The notes beneath the pieces are model-generated. The model did no database searches. It was not told the origin of the DNA and saw only the letters and a list, made by a program, of their open reading frames with translations. Below, in pieces: positions 34,198-43,835 of a DNA stretch of 49,539 bases. The DNA is from Suilimivivens sp964393865. Its GTDB lineage: Bacteria > Bacillota > Clostridia > Lachnospirales > Lachnospiraceae. Every line of letters begins with the position of its first letter. Positions within the stretch are counted from its first letter, which is position 1. The position numbers were made by a program, and so were the translations under genes. The stretch covers positions 1-49,539 of the forward strand of contig CAYMUW010000023.1 in the NCBI GenBank assembly GCA_964393865.1, written 5' to 3'.

Positions 34198-37100
34198 AAT
34201 TTACCTTTTCTCCATCATTTTCCAGAAGTGTTACTCCCTCCGCTTTCTCAATCTGCTTACCGCTTTCCAGATATTCACCATCGGAAAGCGCAGGCAGGCT
34301 AAGAGTTGCCGTCGTGTTGGCAGGCACTTCAAAACTGTATACGAAGCCCTGTTCCGTTTGCTCCCATTTTACACTAATTTTCCCATAAGTACTAGCATAA
34401 CTTCCCTCCGCAAAGAAAAGACCGCCGCCTGGCTCAGGCTCCAGGAAAAAGTGTTTAAAACCAGGCTGCTCCTCATCGTATTTGATGCCCAGCACATCCG
34501 TGTACAGCCAGGAAACAGGTGTACCGTAAGCATAATGGTTTAAGGATCCGTCCAGAACATAACCGCCCTCTGTCTCCTTATAGGCATATAGCTTCTCCCA
34601 GTTGGTGGTAGCCCCCTTAGCTGCAGGAAACAACAGGGAAGGAGCCTGCTGCTGCAAAAGCATCCGATATGCGCTGTCCGTATAACCGTTTCTGCTCAGT
34701 GCTGGCAGAAGATATCCGATCCCGGAAAATCCCGTGTTGATATGATATTCGCTATATTCTGCCAACAGGTTCAGCTGTGCGGCAGCCGCCTCCGTCAGTT
34801 CCTCAGGAAAAAGCGAAAATTCCAGCCCCAGCGCATAGGAGGTCTGGGTGTTGCATAGGGTCTGTCCGTCAGGCAGCACAAACTGCTCCTGCCATGCCTG
34901 CTTAAAGCTTTCATATATCTGCCGGTAATATTCCTGCTCCTCCTCTTTCCCCAGAACGCCCGCCATTCGGGAAACCAAATCTGCCGAATGGGCACACCAG
35001 GCCGTATCAGACAGCTCCGCAGGGGTATTTTCAGAGGATAAATGATCGCCGTATCCACCCCAGTACCGCACATAATTATCACTGGTGTCTACCAGCACAT
35101 CCACCCATCTGCAAAGGGCATCATAGTTCTCCTCAATAATACTCTTATCTCCATAATACATATACAGGTTCCAGGTGATTATTACCGGTGCATCTCCCCA
35201 GCAATTATTGGAGGCTGCACCTCCGGTGCCGTCCCAGCTTGTCCCAAAGTTTCTGGGAGCCATATCAGGGAAGGAGCCGCCCTCACTTTGAATGGCTCTC
35301 TCCTCCTGCAAGAATTTTCTGTAAAAGGCATAGCTGTTCATATTTAAAATTCCCGTCTGGGAAAATATCTGGGCATCCCCTGCCCAGCCGTGCCGCTCAT
35401 CCCTCTGCGGACAGTCCATGGGATTATCCAGAAAATTCCCTCTCTGTCCCCAGAAGGTATTGCTGTAATATTGATTGAGCAGCTCATCAGAGCTTGCAAA
35501 GCTGCCCGTCCGCTCCAAATCAGAAGATAGAACAATGCCTTCCACCGCTTCAACGGGAAGCGCTCCGTCTATTCCCGTAATCTGCAGATAGCGGAACCCA
35601 TGAAAAACATATTCCGGTTCAAAGGTCTCTCCCTGCTCATCGCCCTTTAGCACATAATAATCCGTTGCTTCTGCCGTAAGCAGGTTCTCCGTCCATATAG
35701 TTCCGGGCACGTCATCCTTATTCACCAGTTCTTCCCTGTTAAGTTCCTCACCATACCTTAAGGTAACCACCTGTCCCTTTTGACCGGTCACTTTGATTCT
35801 GCATGTCCCTGTAAAATTCTGTCCAAAATCATAGACATAAACATTTTCCACCGGCTCTGATACACTGACCGGCGACAGAGTTTCCACACAGACAATAGGC
35901 TCATTGGCTTTCCCCTGTATGGGTATATCCAAATATTCTTCTCTCACCTGATTAACCTGAGCCGCCTCCCAGCCTGTTCCGGCAAATCCGGCGGTATCAT
36001 ACCCCGGCTGTTCATAATTGGCATCATAAAACTCCCCCTGATAAAGATCGTCCTCCCGAACCGGTCCGTCGGTAAAGCACCCAAAGCTTTCATCCGTCAC
36101 GATCACATCCCTGTCACCGTCCGCATAAACGATCTCCAGTCTGCCAAGCAGTGCATTGGTATCTCCCCAGGGGCTCCACACCTCCGGATAACCTACCCCT
36201 CTGTCATACCAGCCATGCAAAAGCACTGCGCCTAACGCATTATTCTCTCCCTGTCTGAGGAAGTCTGTCACATCATAGGTTACATAGGCAAGCTGCTGAT
36301 TATAAGCCAGCTTGCCGGGACTGAAATAATCCTCCGAAATCTTCTGTCCGTTCAAAGACAGGGAAAAGCTTCCCAGCGCCGTCATATAAATCCGGGCGCC
36401 TTCTATTTCCTTATCCTGAACCCCAAATTCCTTTCTGAATAAGGGCGCCGGCGTATCCTGTGACGGTGTAAGCATCATGCCGCTGCCGATTTTTAACTTT
36501 CCGTTCTCCACCGCCACATAATAGGGCTCAAATATATTCTCTGCCCCTTCAAAATTTTCCTCATACAAAACATTTCCTGAAGCGTTCCACACAAGCACAT
36601 CATCCAGCCATGCATAGGAGGTTCCTCTGCTTTTATAATATCCGATGCTGCCTACAGGCGTTTCCTCTATCTGAAATCTTCCCACTGCTATCTTATTGAC
36701 ACTTACCAAAAGTTCATCGTGATCAATCTGAAGTTCTACAAAAAAGCTGTTGTCATCCTCCTTAAGGCATTGGGATATCTCCTTCTTCTCCTCCTCTGCC
36801 TCATCCAAAAAGGTATTCTCTTCCACCCGTACCAACTGAAAGAATGCCTGTTCACCGGTATTTTCGATCTGGCACAGATACATGCTGCCGTAACGCCCGC
36901 CTCCTGCACCGAAAACAAATCCCGCCGCCGTTCCTTCCAGCTCCATCTGATAAGTAATAGTATAGGTCAGCTCCTCGTCGCCATAGTCAGCTTCCTTCTC
37001 ATCCTTTCCGGCTGAAATCCACTTGGCGCTTGCCATTCCCGCTTCCATCAGACCGGTTTCAAACCACGCCTCCTGTGCGGATTGATATTGCCTGCCCTGC

Positions 37101-37489
37101 TCATCCCAAATCTCTACCTGCCAGTAATATCTGCTTTTAGGCTCAAGCTCTGCCCCTTCATAGGAAATGCCTGTGGAAATTCCCTGCTCCACCTTGCCGC
37201 TGTCCCATACATAATCTCCCTGTTCAAGTGCATCTCTTCCCTTTGCAACGGTAATACGGTAGGCTGTCTGAGCGCATCCCCGCTTTTCGCTTACCATCTG
37301 CCAGCCAAACACAGGCATTTCCTCATCAATCCCCAGCGGATTTTCCAAATGACATACCTGAAGATTTTGAATCAGGATATCCTCCTCTTGAGAGCTGTGC
37401 GCCCAAAACATCGCCAAAGCTCCCACTAAAACTCCTGTCAACACAGCCGCTGTGAGTACTGCCACACCTGCCTTTTGCCCTTTTTTCAT
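34157..37489 (-). CDS. Membrane-anchored or secreted GH78 alpha-L-rhamnosidase
   Basis: About 1110 residues, starting at ATG 37489 with AGGAG ten bases upstream. A basic start and a hydrophobic segment (AVLTAAVLTGVLVGALAMFW) without a clear cleavage site suggest an uncleaved anchor. An N-terminal beta domain (VCHLENPLGIDEEMPVFGWQM) is followed by accessory beta-sandwich domains (EIWDEQGRQYQSAQEAWFETG; PGKLAYNQQLAYVTYDVTD), then the six-hairpin catalytic domain with DNPMDCPQRDERHGWAGD (about 690) and a final all-beta domain (GISVKWEQ-type). Family members cut terminal alpha-L-rhamnose from glycans. It is first in an operon with acylation and GT-C genes. Inferred: it trims or recycles the cell's own rhamnose polymer, though foraging on outside glycans is possible. 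Confidence 0.92.
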   Translation of the reverse strand: MKKGQKAGVAVLTAAVLTGVLVGALAMFWAHSSQEEDILIQNLQVCHLENPLGIDEEMPVFGWQMVSEKRGCAQTAYRITVAKGRDALEQGDYVWDSGKVEQGISTGISYEGAELEPKSRYYWQVEIWDEQGRQYQSAQEAWFETGLMEAGMASAKWISAGKDEKEADYGDEELTYTITYQMELEGTAAGFVFGAGGGRYGSMYLCQIENTGEQAFFQLVRVEENTFLDEAEEEKKEISQCLKEDDNSFFVELQIDHDELLVSVNKIAVGRFQIEETPVGSIGYYKSRGTSYAWLDDVLVWNASGNVLYEENFEGAENIFEPYYVAVENGKLKIGSGMMLTPSQDTPAPLFRKEFGVQDKEIEGARIYMTALGSFSLSLNGQKISEDYFSPGKLAYNQQLAYVTYDVTDFLRQGENNALGAVLLHGWYDRGVGYPEVWSPWGDTNALLGRLEIVYADGDRDVIVTDESFGCFTDGPVREDDLYQGEFYDANYEQPGYDTAGFAGTGWEAAQVNQVREEYLDIPIQGKANEPIVCVETLSPVSVSEPVENVYVYDFGQNFTGTCRIKVTGQKGQVVTLRYGEELNREELVNKDDVPGTIWTENLLTAEATDYYVLKGDEQGETFEPEYVFHGFRYLQITGIDGALPVEAVEGIVLSSDLERTGSFASSDELLNQYYSNTFWGQRGNFLDNPMDCPQRDERHGWAGDAQIFSQTGILNMNSYAFYRKFLQEERAIQSEGGSFPDMAPRNFGTSWDGTGGAASNNCWGDAPVIITWNLYMYYGDKSIIEENYDALCRWVDVLVDTSDNYVRYWGGYGDHLSSENTPAELSDTAWCAHSADLVSRMAGVLGKEEEQEYYRQIYESFKQAWQEQFVLPDGQTLCNTQTSYALGLEFSLFPEELTEAAAAQLNLLAEYSEYHINTGFSGIGYLLPALSRNGYTDSAYRMLLQQQAPSLLFPAAKGATTNWEKLYAYKETEGGYVLDGSLNHYAYGTPVSWLYTDVLGIKYDEEQPGFKHFFLEPEPGGGLFFAEGSYASTYGKISVKWEQTEQGFVYSFEVPANTTATLSLPALSDGEYLESGKQIEKAEGVTLLENDGEKVNYELLSGTYEFTQK

Positions 37490-37593
37490 TCTCTGTTTTC
37501 TCCTGAATAATTCACAGATATTGCAGGGCAAAATATCTATGCCCCGGCGTTCATACATACAGTATCATAATAGCATAAATACATTTCCAAAAG

Positions 37594-37622
37594 TAGACAC
37601 ATTTTTTATTTTATGTTACAAT
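37594..37622 (+). promoter_or_regulatory. Predicted promoter of the FAD oxidoreductase gene
   Basis: TAGACA (37594-37599), 17-base spacer, TACAAT (37617-37622) with TGT before it, an extended -10. It lies in the 168-base divergent region shared with the rhamnosidase operon; the minus-strand promoter there is less clear. Confidence 0.6.
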
Positions 37623-37657
37623 TTCAGGGAATCTTAAAGAAAGGCATGGTGATTGAT

Positions 37658-39232
37658 ATGAAGAAAGCACTGGTTATCGGTGCCGGTCCTGCGGGGTTGA
37701 CGGCCGCTTATGAGCTCCTTACCAAATCAAAGGATATCGAAGTAGTTGTTTTTGAAGAAAGTGACTGCTTTGGCGGTATTTCCAAAACGGTGGAATATAA
37801 GGGGAACCGCATGGACATGGGCGGACACCGTTTCTTCTCAAAGATACCGGAGGTAAATGCGTGGTGGGATCATATGCTTCCCATGCAGGGCGCACCCACC
37901 TATGATGATATTCTCCTTGATCGATCCATGCCCCTTACCGAGGGTGGTCCTGATCCGGAAAAGGAGGATCGGGTTATGCTGACCAGGCATCGGGTATCCC
38001 GGATTTATTTCGACAGCAAATTTTATGATTATCCCATTTCCCTGAAGCCGGAAACCTTTATCAATTTTGGTTTTTTAACCACCTTAAAGGTTGGATTCAG
38101 TTATCTGGCTTCCATGATACACAAAAGGCCCGAGGATAATCTGGAAAACTTTTATATTAACCGTTTTGGCCGCAAGCTTTACTCCATGTTTTTTGAATAC
38201 TACACTGAAAATTTATGGGGTCGTCATCCCAGCGAGATTGATGCCTCCTGGGGCGCCCAGAGAACCAAGGGCTTGTCCATCAGCGCCATTATCAGGGATG
38301 TATTCGGAAAACTTTTCAAGGTAAAAAACCGCAAGGTGGAAACCTCGCTGATTGAACAGTTCAAATACCCCAAGCTTGGTCCCGGTCAGCTCTGGGATGT
38401 CACCGCAGCGGAAATTGAAAAGCTTGGCGGTACCATTATTAAAAACGCAAAGGTAACCAAAATCCATAAAAACGCCGATAACGTAATTACTTCTCTGACT
38501 TATGAAAAGGACGGCACAGAACACACCGTGAAAGGAGATTACTTTATCTCCTCCATGCCCATAAAGGATCTGGTAAGCGGAATGAATGATGTTCCTGCCG
38601 ATCCCGCAAGAATTGCCGCCGGACTTCCCTATCGTGATTATATGACCCTGGGCGTTCTGGTTCCTAAGCTCAATCTTCAAAATAAAACCAATTTGAAGAC
38701 CGTGAGCAATATTGTACCAGACTGCTGGGTTTATGTTCAGGACAGAACCGTTAAACTTGGCCGTTTCCAGATTTATAACAACTGGTCCCCATACATGATT
38801 AAGGATTTAGAGCACACCGTTTGGGTGGGACTGGAGTACTTTGTCAATGAGGGAGATACATTCTGGAATATGACGGAAGAAGAATTTTCCAGAATCGGCG
38901 TAGAGGAAATGATTAAGCTTGGTTTAATCAGCAGCGCTGACGAAGTTCTCGACACCCATATGGAAAAGGTAAAGAAGGCATATCCCGCTTATTTTGACAC
39001 CTACGACGAGATCGATACTCTGGTAGATTATTTAAAATCCATCGATAATCTTTACTGCGTGGGCCGCAACGGGCAGCACAGATATAACAATATTGACCAC
39101 TCCATGGTAACCTCCTTCGAGACAGTCAAAAATATTCTCTCCGGCGAAAAGGACAAATCCAATATCTGGAGCGTAAATACGGAACAGGAATATCATGAGG
39201 AAAGCAAAGAAAACCAGACGGAAGTAGATTAA
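37658..39232 (+). CDS. FAD-dependent oxidoreductase of the amine-oxidase/protoporphyrinogen-oxidase-like group
   Basis: About 524 residues, counted from ATG 37658; an in-frame ATG at 37646 is only one base from AAAGG and is less likely. The FAD loop VIGAGPAGLTAAYEL opens the protein, followed by VVVFEESDCFGGISKTV and MDMGGHRFFSK, the second FAD contact. The C-terminus has the third, YCVGRNGQHRYNNIDHSM. Proteins of this group sit in many bacterial polysaccharide loci and are often labelled UDP-galactopyranose mutase-like, but the typical mutase residues cannot be assigned with confidence. The substrate may be a sugar nucleotide or lipid-linked sugar. It is monocistronic with its own promoter and terminator. 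Confidence 0.85.
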   Translation: MKKALVIGAGPAGLTAAYELLTKSKDIEVVVFEESDCFGGISKTVEYKGNRMDMGGHRFFSKIPEVNAWWDHMLPMQGAPTYDDILLDRSMPLTEGGPDPEKEDRVMLTRHRVSRIYFDSKFYDYPISLKPETFINFGFLTTLKVGFSYLASMIHKRPEDNLENFYINRFGRKLYSMFFEYYTENLWGRHPSEIDASWGAQRTKGLSISAIIRDVFGKLFKVKNRKVETSLIEQFKYPKLGPGQLWDVTAAEIEKLGGTIIKNAKVTKIHKNADNVITSLTYEKDGTEHTVKGDYFISSMPIKDLVSGMNDVPADPARIAAGLPYRDYMTLGVLVPKLNLQNKTNLKTVSNIVPDCWVYVQDRTVKLGRFQIYNNWSPYMIKDLEHTVWVGLEYFVNEGDTFWNMTEEEFSRIGVEEMIKLGLISSADEVLDTHMEKVKKAYPAYFDTYDEIDTLVDYLKSIDNLYCVGRNGQHRYNNIDHSMVTSFETVKNILSGEKDKSNIWSVNTEQEYHEESKENQTEVD

Positions 39233-39264
39233 TCCTTCCGTTCCGCTTTTCAGATGTGCATACC

Positions 39265-39303
39265 AAAGCCCCGGCATACCAATTACGGTTTGCCGGGGCT
39301 TTT
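39265..39303. terminator. Strong bidirectional terminator
   Basis: AAAGCCCCGGCA (39265-39276) pairs with TGCCGGGGCTTT (39291-39302); the loop can extend the stem past a T-T mismatch. T-runs follow on both sides (TTTTATTT on plus, TTTGG on minus). It ends the oxidoreductase gene and the convergent radical SAM operon. Confidence 0.9.
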
Positions 39304-39316
39304 ATTTGTATCGTTT

Positions 39317-40297
39317 TTATTTCCGGAACAAGGATTGTCTTGCGCCGTGGTTGGCCGCTCTGTTTTTCAGCGTGTCATCCACCACATCCATACGCAGTCC
39401 CGCATCGATGAAATCACAATATTTGCAGAAATTATAATCGCCTCTTCCCGATCTGATGGCCTGACGCAGTTTCTTATACTCTTCACTGTTCCACGCTTCC
39501 TTCAGCGGTGTTACATTCAAGTCCGCAAGGTTGGTCACCTCAAAGTTGTCACAGCAACAGATACCCATTCTTCCATCGGGAAAAATAAACATGTCCGTAT
39601 AGGGCATCAAACAGGTTTCCTCAATAATCTTCTGGGTATTTTGCTTATTGGGTGCGCTTCCCGCACGGTTGGTCAAAACCGCATCCATGTAACGCATCTG
39701 TATCAGCAGATCCACATCCTTAAACTCTTCGGGGTGCGCTTTGGCATACTCATAAATTTCCTGTATATTGTCATGCAGCTTCATATCCCTGCAATAATTG
39801 TTGATAATAAGCTGATTTACATAGGGTATGATCTCTTTAACCTTATCCACCGTAAGCAAAAGTCCATTGGAGGAAAGAAAGATAAAGCAGTCAGGAAGCT
39901 GTTCCCGACAGTACCTATGAAATTCCACAATCCTTGTATCTAGAAAGGGCTCGTTGTTCCCATAAAGCGTCAGATGCCCCTTATAGCCCCAGTCTTTGAG
40001 CTGATCGATAATGCTGTAAAAAAGGGAATCCTCCATTCTTTTATAAGGACGCTTCTCCGCATTCTTGTTTGCAGTGCAAAAGGAGCAGGTACTGTTACAA
40101 CGGTTGATGGTCTCCAAATTAACCACAAGCGGCATAGGCGGCTCTTCACCATGTAAGAAATACTGGATATATTTTTCCTGCAACTTGTTTCTGGTAAGAA
40201 ACTGCAGCTTTAAATAGCTTTCAGAAGAAAGCCTGGGAAAGCGCTTCTGCAAATTCCAACCAATTACTCCACCAAAATTATGAAACCTGACCGGCAT
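39317..40297 (-). CDS. Radical SAM enzyme with SPASM-type C-terminus
   Basis: 326 residues. The iron-sulfur motif CNSTCSFC (Cys67, Cys71, Cys74) binds the cluster used to cleave SAM. GHLTLYGNNEPFLDTRI, the GGE-type SAM-binding stretch, follows. The C-terminal part has a cysteine cluster (MGICCCDNFEV and YNFCKYCDF), which marks SPASM enzymes with extra clusters. Known: such enzymes mature peptides or modify sugars. AAGGAG precedes the start. It is the last gene of an operon whose upstream four genes are all damaged, and is itself intact. Inferred: it modifies a surface glycan or its precursor, by location only. Confidence 0.85.
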   Translation of the reverse strand: MPVRFHNFGGVIGWNLQKRFPRLSSESYLKLQFLTRNKLQEKYIQYFLHGEEPPMPLVVNLETINRCNSTCSFCTANKNAEKRPYKRMEDSLFYSIIDQLKDWGYKGHLTLYGNNEPFLDTRIVEFHRYCREQLPDCFIFLSSNGLLLTVDKVKEIIPYVNQLIINNYCRDMKLHDNIQEIYEYAKAHPEEFKDVDLLIQMRYMDAVLTNRAGSAPNKQNTQKIIEETCLMPYTDMFIFPDGRMGICCCDNFEVTNLADLNVTPLKEAWNSEEYKKLRQAIRSGRGDYNFCKYCDFIDAGLRMDVVDDTLKNRAANHGARQSLFRK

Positions 40298-40354
40298 TTT
40301 CTTCTCCTTTATGGGACCTGCTTTTTATTTCATGTTCCTCTGCTTTCGTATATA

Positions 40355-41752
40355 TTACTTAAACAAATTCACAACCAGCTTTATCCCGTATTTCACATAC
40401 TGCACAAAAATACTCGGCTGCGTAATGCATTCCTTAAGCTTTCTGAAAATATACTTAGGCCTTAAGTAAAAGCTCAATAAAATATTTTTGCGAAGCTTCA
40501 TAACCTCTTCAATAGACAGATACATCGTTCCCCTGGTGCTTGAATGGAAGAAATCACTTCCAAACACGGATTTCGCCAATAAATTCTCCTGCTTACAGGT
40601 TTCATACATCGATGTCCCATAAAAAGGCAGTGCTATGGTCACCTCGATAAAATCAGGATCTGTCTCCATAACAAGCTTTTTTGTCATAAGAATGTCTTCC
40701 TTAGTCTCCCAAGGAAAACCAATCACAAAATATCCCCAGAACGGAAGGCCAATCTCCCTGCACCATTTAGCAGCCTGCTTGTTCTCAGCTACCGTTGTAC
40801 CCTTTTTCATCTTTTGCAGCATTTCATCGCTGCCTGATTCAAAACCAAATGCCACCAGGAAACAGCCTGCCTTTTTCATCAGCTCCAGTGTTTCCTTCTT
40901 TAAGGGGCGTACACGCGAATTTGCAGTAAACTGTATTTCCCCGTATAGCTATGAACCGATAATCAACTCACACATTTCCTTAACCCATTCAGGATTGATG
41001 GTAAAGGTATCCGCTTTGAAGAAAAAGTTCTTTATGTCATATTTTTCATAGCACTCTATCATTTCGTCCAATACATTCTGCGGACTTCTAAAACGCACTC
41101 TTTTTCCTGAAATTTCAGGTGTCAGGCAGAAAACGCACTGGCTGGAACACCCTCTTGCTGTCTGGATTGTCGCCATGGGCTCCTTGGTATCAGGCCAGAT
41201 GTAAAGGGAATTGTTCATCAACTGTCTTGCGGGAAAGGGCTGGGAATCCAGATCCTCATCCCAAACATGGAATTTGGTAGGAACCATCTTTCCTATGCAG
41301 AAATCAATTTCACCGCCAATCAGATAATCAACATTGCTTAAATCAAGCATGTCCAGCATGACCTGCTCAGGATCAAAAAACAGCGCGCCCTTCAACACAA
41401 CAATGGGATTGTATTTTGATTTTAATTCGTTAATTACCTTTAGATCATCAAAAATGGTCGTATTGGTAATGCTCATCATAATCATATCAGGCGCAAACTC
41501 ATCCATATCCTTCCAAAGCGCATCGAAAGTATCCCCCTGCGTCTGATAATCCTGAAGCCTCACCTCATAGCCGCTGTTTAACAACACGGCAGCGGCGTAC
41601 CCTAAATCGTTGCAGGCACGCATTGCCTGCGCCGAACCGTCATCAATATTCTGCTGACATCTGTCCTCGCCTCTCTGAAAAAGCGCTCCCGGGGGATAAA
41701 ATAATAAAACTTCTGACCAAATTATAGTATCATTTATTGAGGTCAGCGTCAA
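40355..41752 (-). pseudogene. B12-binding radical SAM protein interrupted by an in-frame TAG and with a damaged start
   Basis: Two open parts, 40949-41752 and 40355-40948, lie in the same frame and together make one protein of about 465 residues. The first has a cobalamin-binding-like domain (VLLFYPPGALFQRG, EFAPDMIMMSITN) and the radical SAM motif ARGCSSQCVFC. The second continues the barrel (AGCFLVAFGFESGSDEML, FWGYFVIGFPWET). The TAG is at 40951-40949, between GS and LYGEIQFTANSRV, where related enzymes run on without a break. No ATG or ribosome site stands near the expected N-terminus; the frame opens only from a TTG at 41752. GGAGGGTGAAGAAAA appears about 35 bases further up, suggesting the 5' end was rearranged. 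Likely an inactive gene. Confidence 0.85.
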
Positions 41753-41773
41753 CGAAAAAAACTACAATTTTCT

Positions 41774-43311
41774 TCACCCTCCATTCACATAGTTATAATC
41801 TGATACAAAAATATGAAATCGTTCAATTTGTTGTATTTCCTTTATTTTTCCAACCTTGTTCTCCAAGAAATTTTCAAATTCCGGCATTTCCGCTTCTGTA
41901 ATCACATATGCAGTGGTCTGGTCTCTGGCAATTTCTGGCGGATACCAATCCTTACAGCTTAGCCATTTACAAATATCCATCTCTCCTACGGAAGCCACTG
42001 CCGCCGCTCTCACACTGCCATTTGAAAGTACAGTTATTGTATTTGCATTTCCAAAAGATGCATATGCTATAGTATAATCATTTTCTTTTAAATAGGATGC
42101 CACCTTATAAACATCTGATATTGGCGGTTCCTCACTTTTTATTATTGGAACATATATATTCATAATATTAGCAACCGAAATATAAACAACAGCAATACCA
42201 AGCGCACATTGGGCACTCCTCCTGCTCTTGTTCCCGGTTATTACTACGGATAATGCAATCATAAAATAAAAAACAAAGTAGTATCTACCTGTACTTTCCA
42301 CAGTTGTAAATGCAATCAAAAACGTAGTCATAATGGGAGATGCCGATATCACAAGATAAACCCATTCCAGCAAAGTAATTTCCTTTTTCATCCATATATT
42401 GAAAAGAATTTTGAAAAGTACATACAGCGCATTCGCCACCAAAATTCCCATGCATACCTTAAAGCAAATTCCACCATCAAAGCCTAATACTTCCACAATA
42501 TCTGGTATTACTATTGTTATCAGCTTGGAAAATCCCTTTCGAATGTTTCTTGAAAAACCAAAATTTACCGTCTTTGGCCAACAACCTCCAATATAATTGA
42601 CAAGTAAAAGTGTAAACACCCATAAACCAATTTTTTTATCCACATCATTGATTTTCTTTTTACAATATAACTGATAAATCCAACGAAATCCTTCTACAGC
42701 AACCAAGGGTCCATAAATCACAAGTAACCCTCTCGATCCCTGCATTCCTAATAAAAATGCCAACAGTGCTCCAAGAGCCAGAATACTCCGCCTTTGCTTT
42801 TTTCGATAAATAAACCCTCCATAAATTCCCAGAGTAAAGAACAAGACTGCAGTATGTACTGCATAATATCCCGCAAACAGATATAAGATTTCAAGTGTAA
42901 CATAATTTGCCGGAAGCGCCAATACGAGAAAGCTCAACTGCAACCAATTGGATTTTACCCCCCCTCAACCACGTTCAGGCTAAAAAACATTACACAAAAT
43001 ATAATCAAAACAACTCCGCAAACACAAGCAGCTCCCATTGCTAAATTCATGTTTCCAAATAAGCCATAAAATATTGATGCTATGTTCGCTGTTCCCAATA
43101 TTCTGATTTCTGTAGAAGGGTACCAGTTGTCAGGAACAATCTGGCCGCTCTCCCATATCAAACGCCCAAGTAAAGCTTCTGACGCAATATCAGCGTTCAT
43201 TCTAAAATTAAAATGAAAAATATTCGTCCAAAACAGCAAAATCAAAAAAACTATTATTCCCACGCCACACAAAATTGTTGAAAATTTTACTTTTAGAATC
43301 GCCCTTTTCAA
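41774..43311 (-). pseudogene. Polytopic membrane protein (GT-C-like) split by a frameshift at a G7 tract
   Basis: The first part (43311 to 42955, TTG start with GAGAGG seven bases away) has membrane helices and an acidic loop (MNADIASEALLGRLIWESGQ); it ends in EGG and TAA. The second part (from 42943 to 41774) continues with helices and a soluble C-terminal domain (YAYASFGNANTITVLSN-like). The frames join if the run of seven G (complement of 42958-42964) is changed by one base inserted or two deleted, giving about 510 residues, a normal length for GT-C proteins. So either a homopolymer slip, a sequencing error or a phase-variable switch. The first helices and loop suggest a transferase that acts outside the membrane; substrate unknown. 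Confidence 0.8.
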
Positions 43312-43833
43312 AACGTCACCTCTCCGTCATGAGACACCATCGAAACTGTCTCAACATCCGGTAATGCGCTTATGGCCTGTACCATTTCGTATTCCCTTGC
43401 AAGACGCACCTCCAGAATAAGGTTGCAGCGTTCTGCAGACAGATTTCTTGATTTCACCTTATAATATTTGCAAAATTCCTTTACCTTATCAATCAGCTCC
43501 GGTTCTGCTTTCCCATCCTTAAGATTTGCAACCAGTATCATGGGCGCCGCAGCAAATTCCCACCGCAATCGCCCAGAACAGGAAAACCAGATCCATAGGT
43601 TCCTTAATGGCTGTACGGAAACGCACAATAGAAAGCGCTCCCACCATACCAAGAGAAATGACAATACTGGACTGAACTGCCAGAATAATCGCAGCTGTAA
43701 TTACCGCAATGGATGCAATGGAAATATTAAAGCTTCTGGAATAAAAGGTCTTTCTGGTAATCAGCCGATATACCATAAAAATATAAAACGCTATCAAGCA
43801 GGTAATAATCAGCACTGTTGTAATATAAAGCAC
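43308..43833 (-). pseudogene. DUF4956-type membrane protein with internal deletion and frameshift
   Basis: The first part (43833 downward) shows VLIITCLIAFYIFMVYRLITRK, SLGMVGALSIVRFRTA and FLFWAIAVGICCGA, the hallmark stretch of DUF4956 proteins. The frame then reads into nonsense (HDTGCKS and stop). In another frame the sequence resumes at PMILVANLKDG and runs to SHDGEVTF, the usual end of the family. About 25-30 residues of membrane helix normally found between the two parts are missing, so an internal deletion of a length not divisible by three is the simplest cause. The 5' end is also abnormal: the GTG start has no ribosome site and abuts the VTC remnant. Confidence 0.8.
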
Positions 43834-43835
43834 AC

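Noticed and set aside
40949..40951. Pyrrolysine or programmed read-through at TAG
   Set aside because: No pyl genes are in the window and the gene has a second defect at its start. A plain nonsense mutation is simpler; the idea is kept only as a check.
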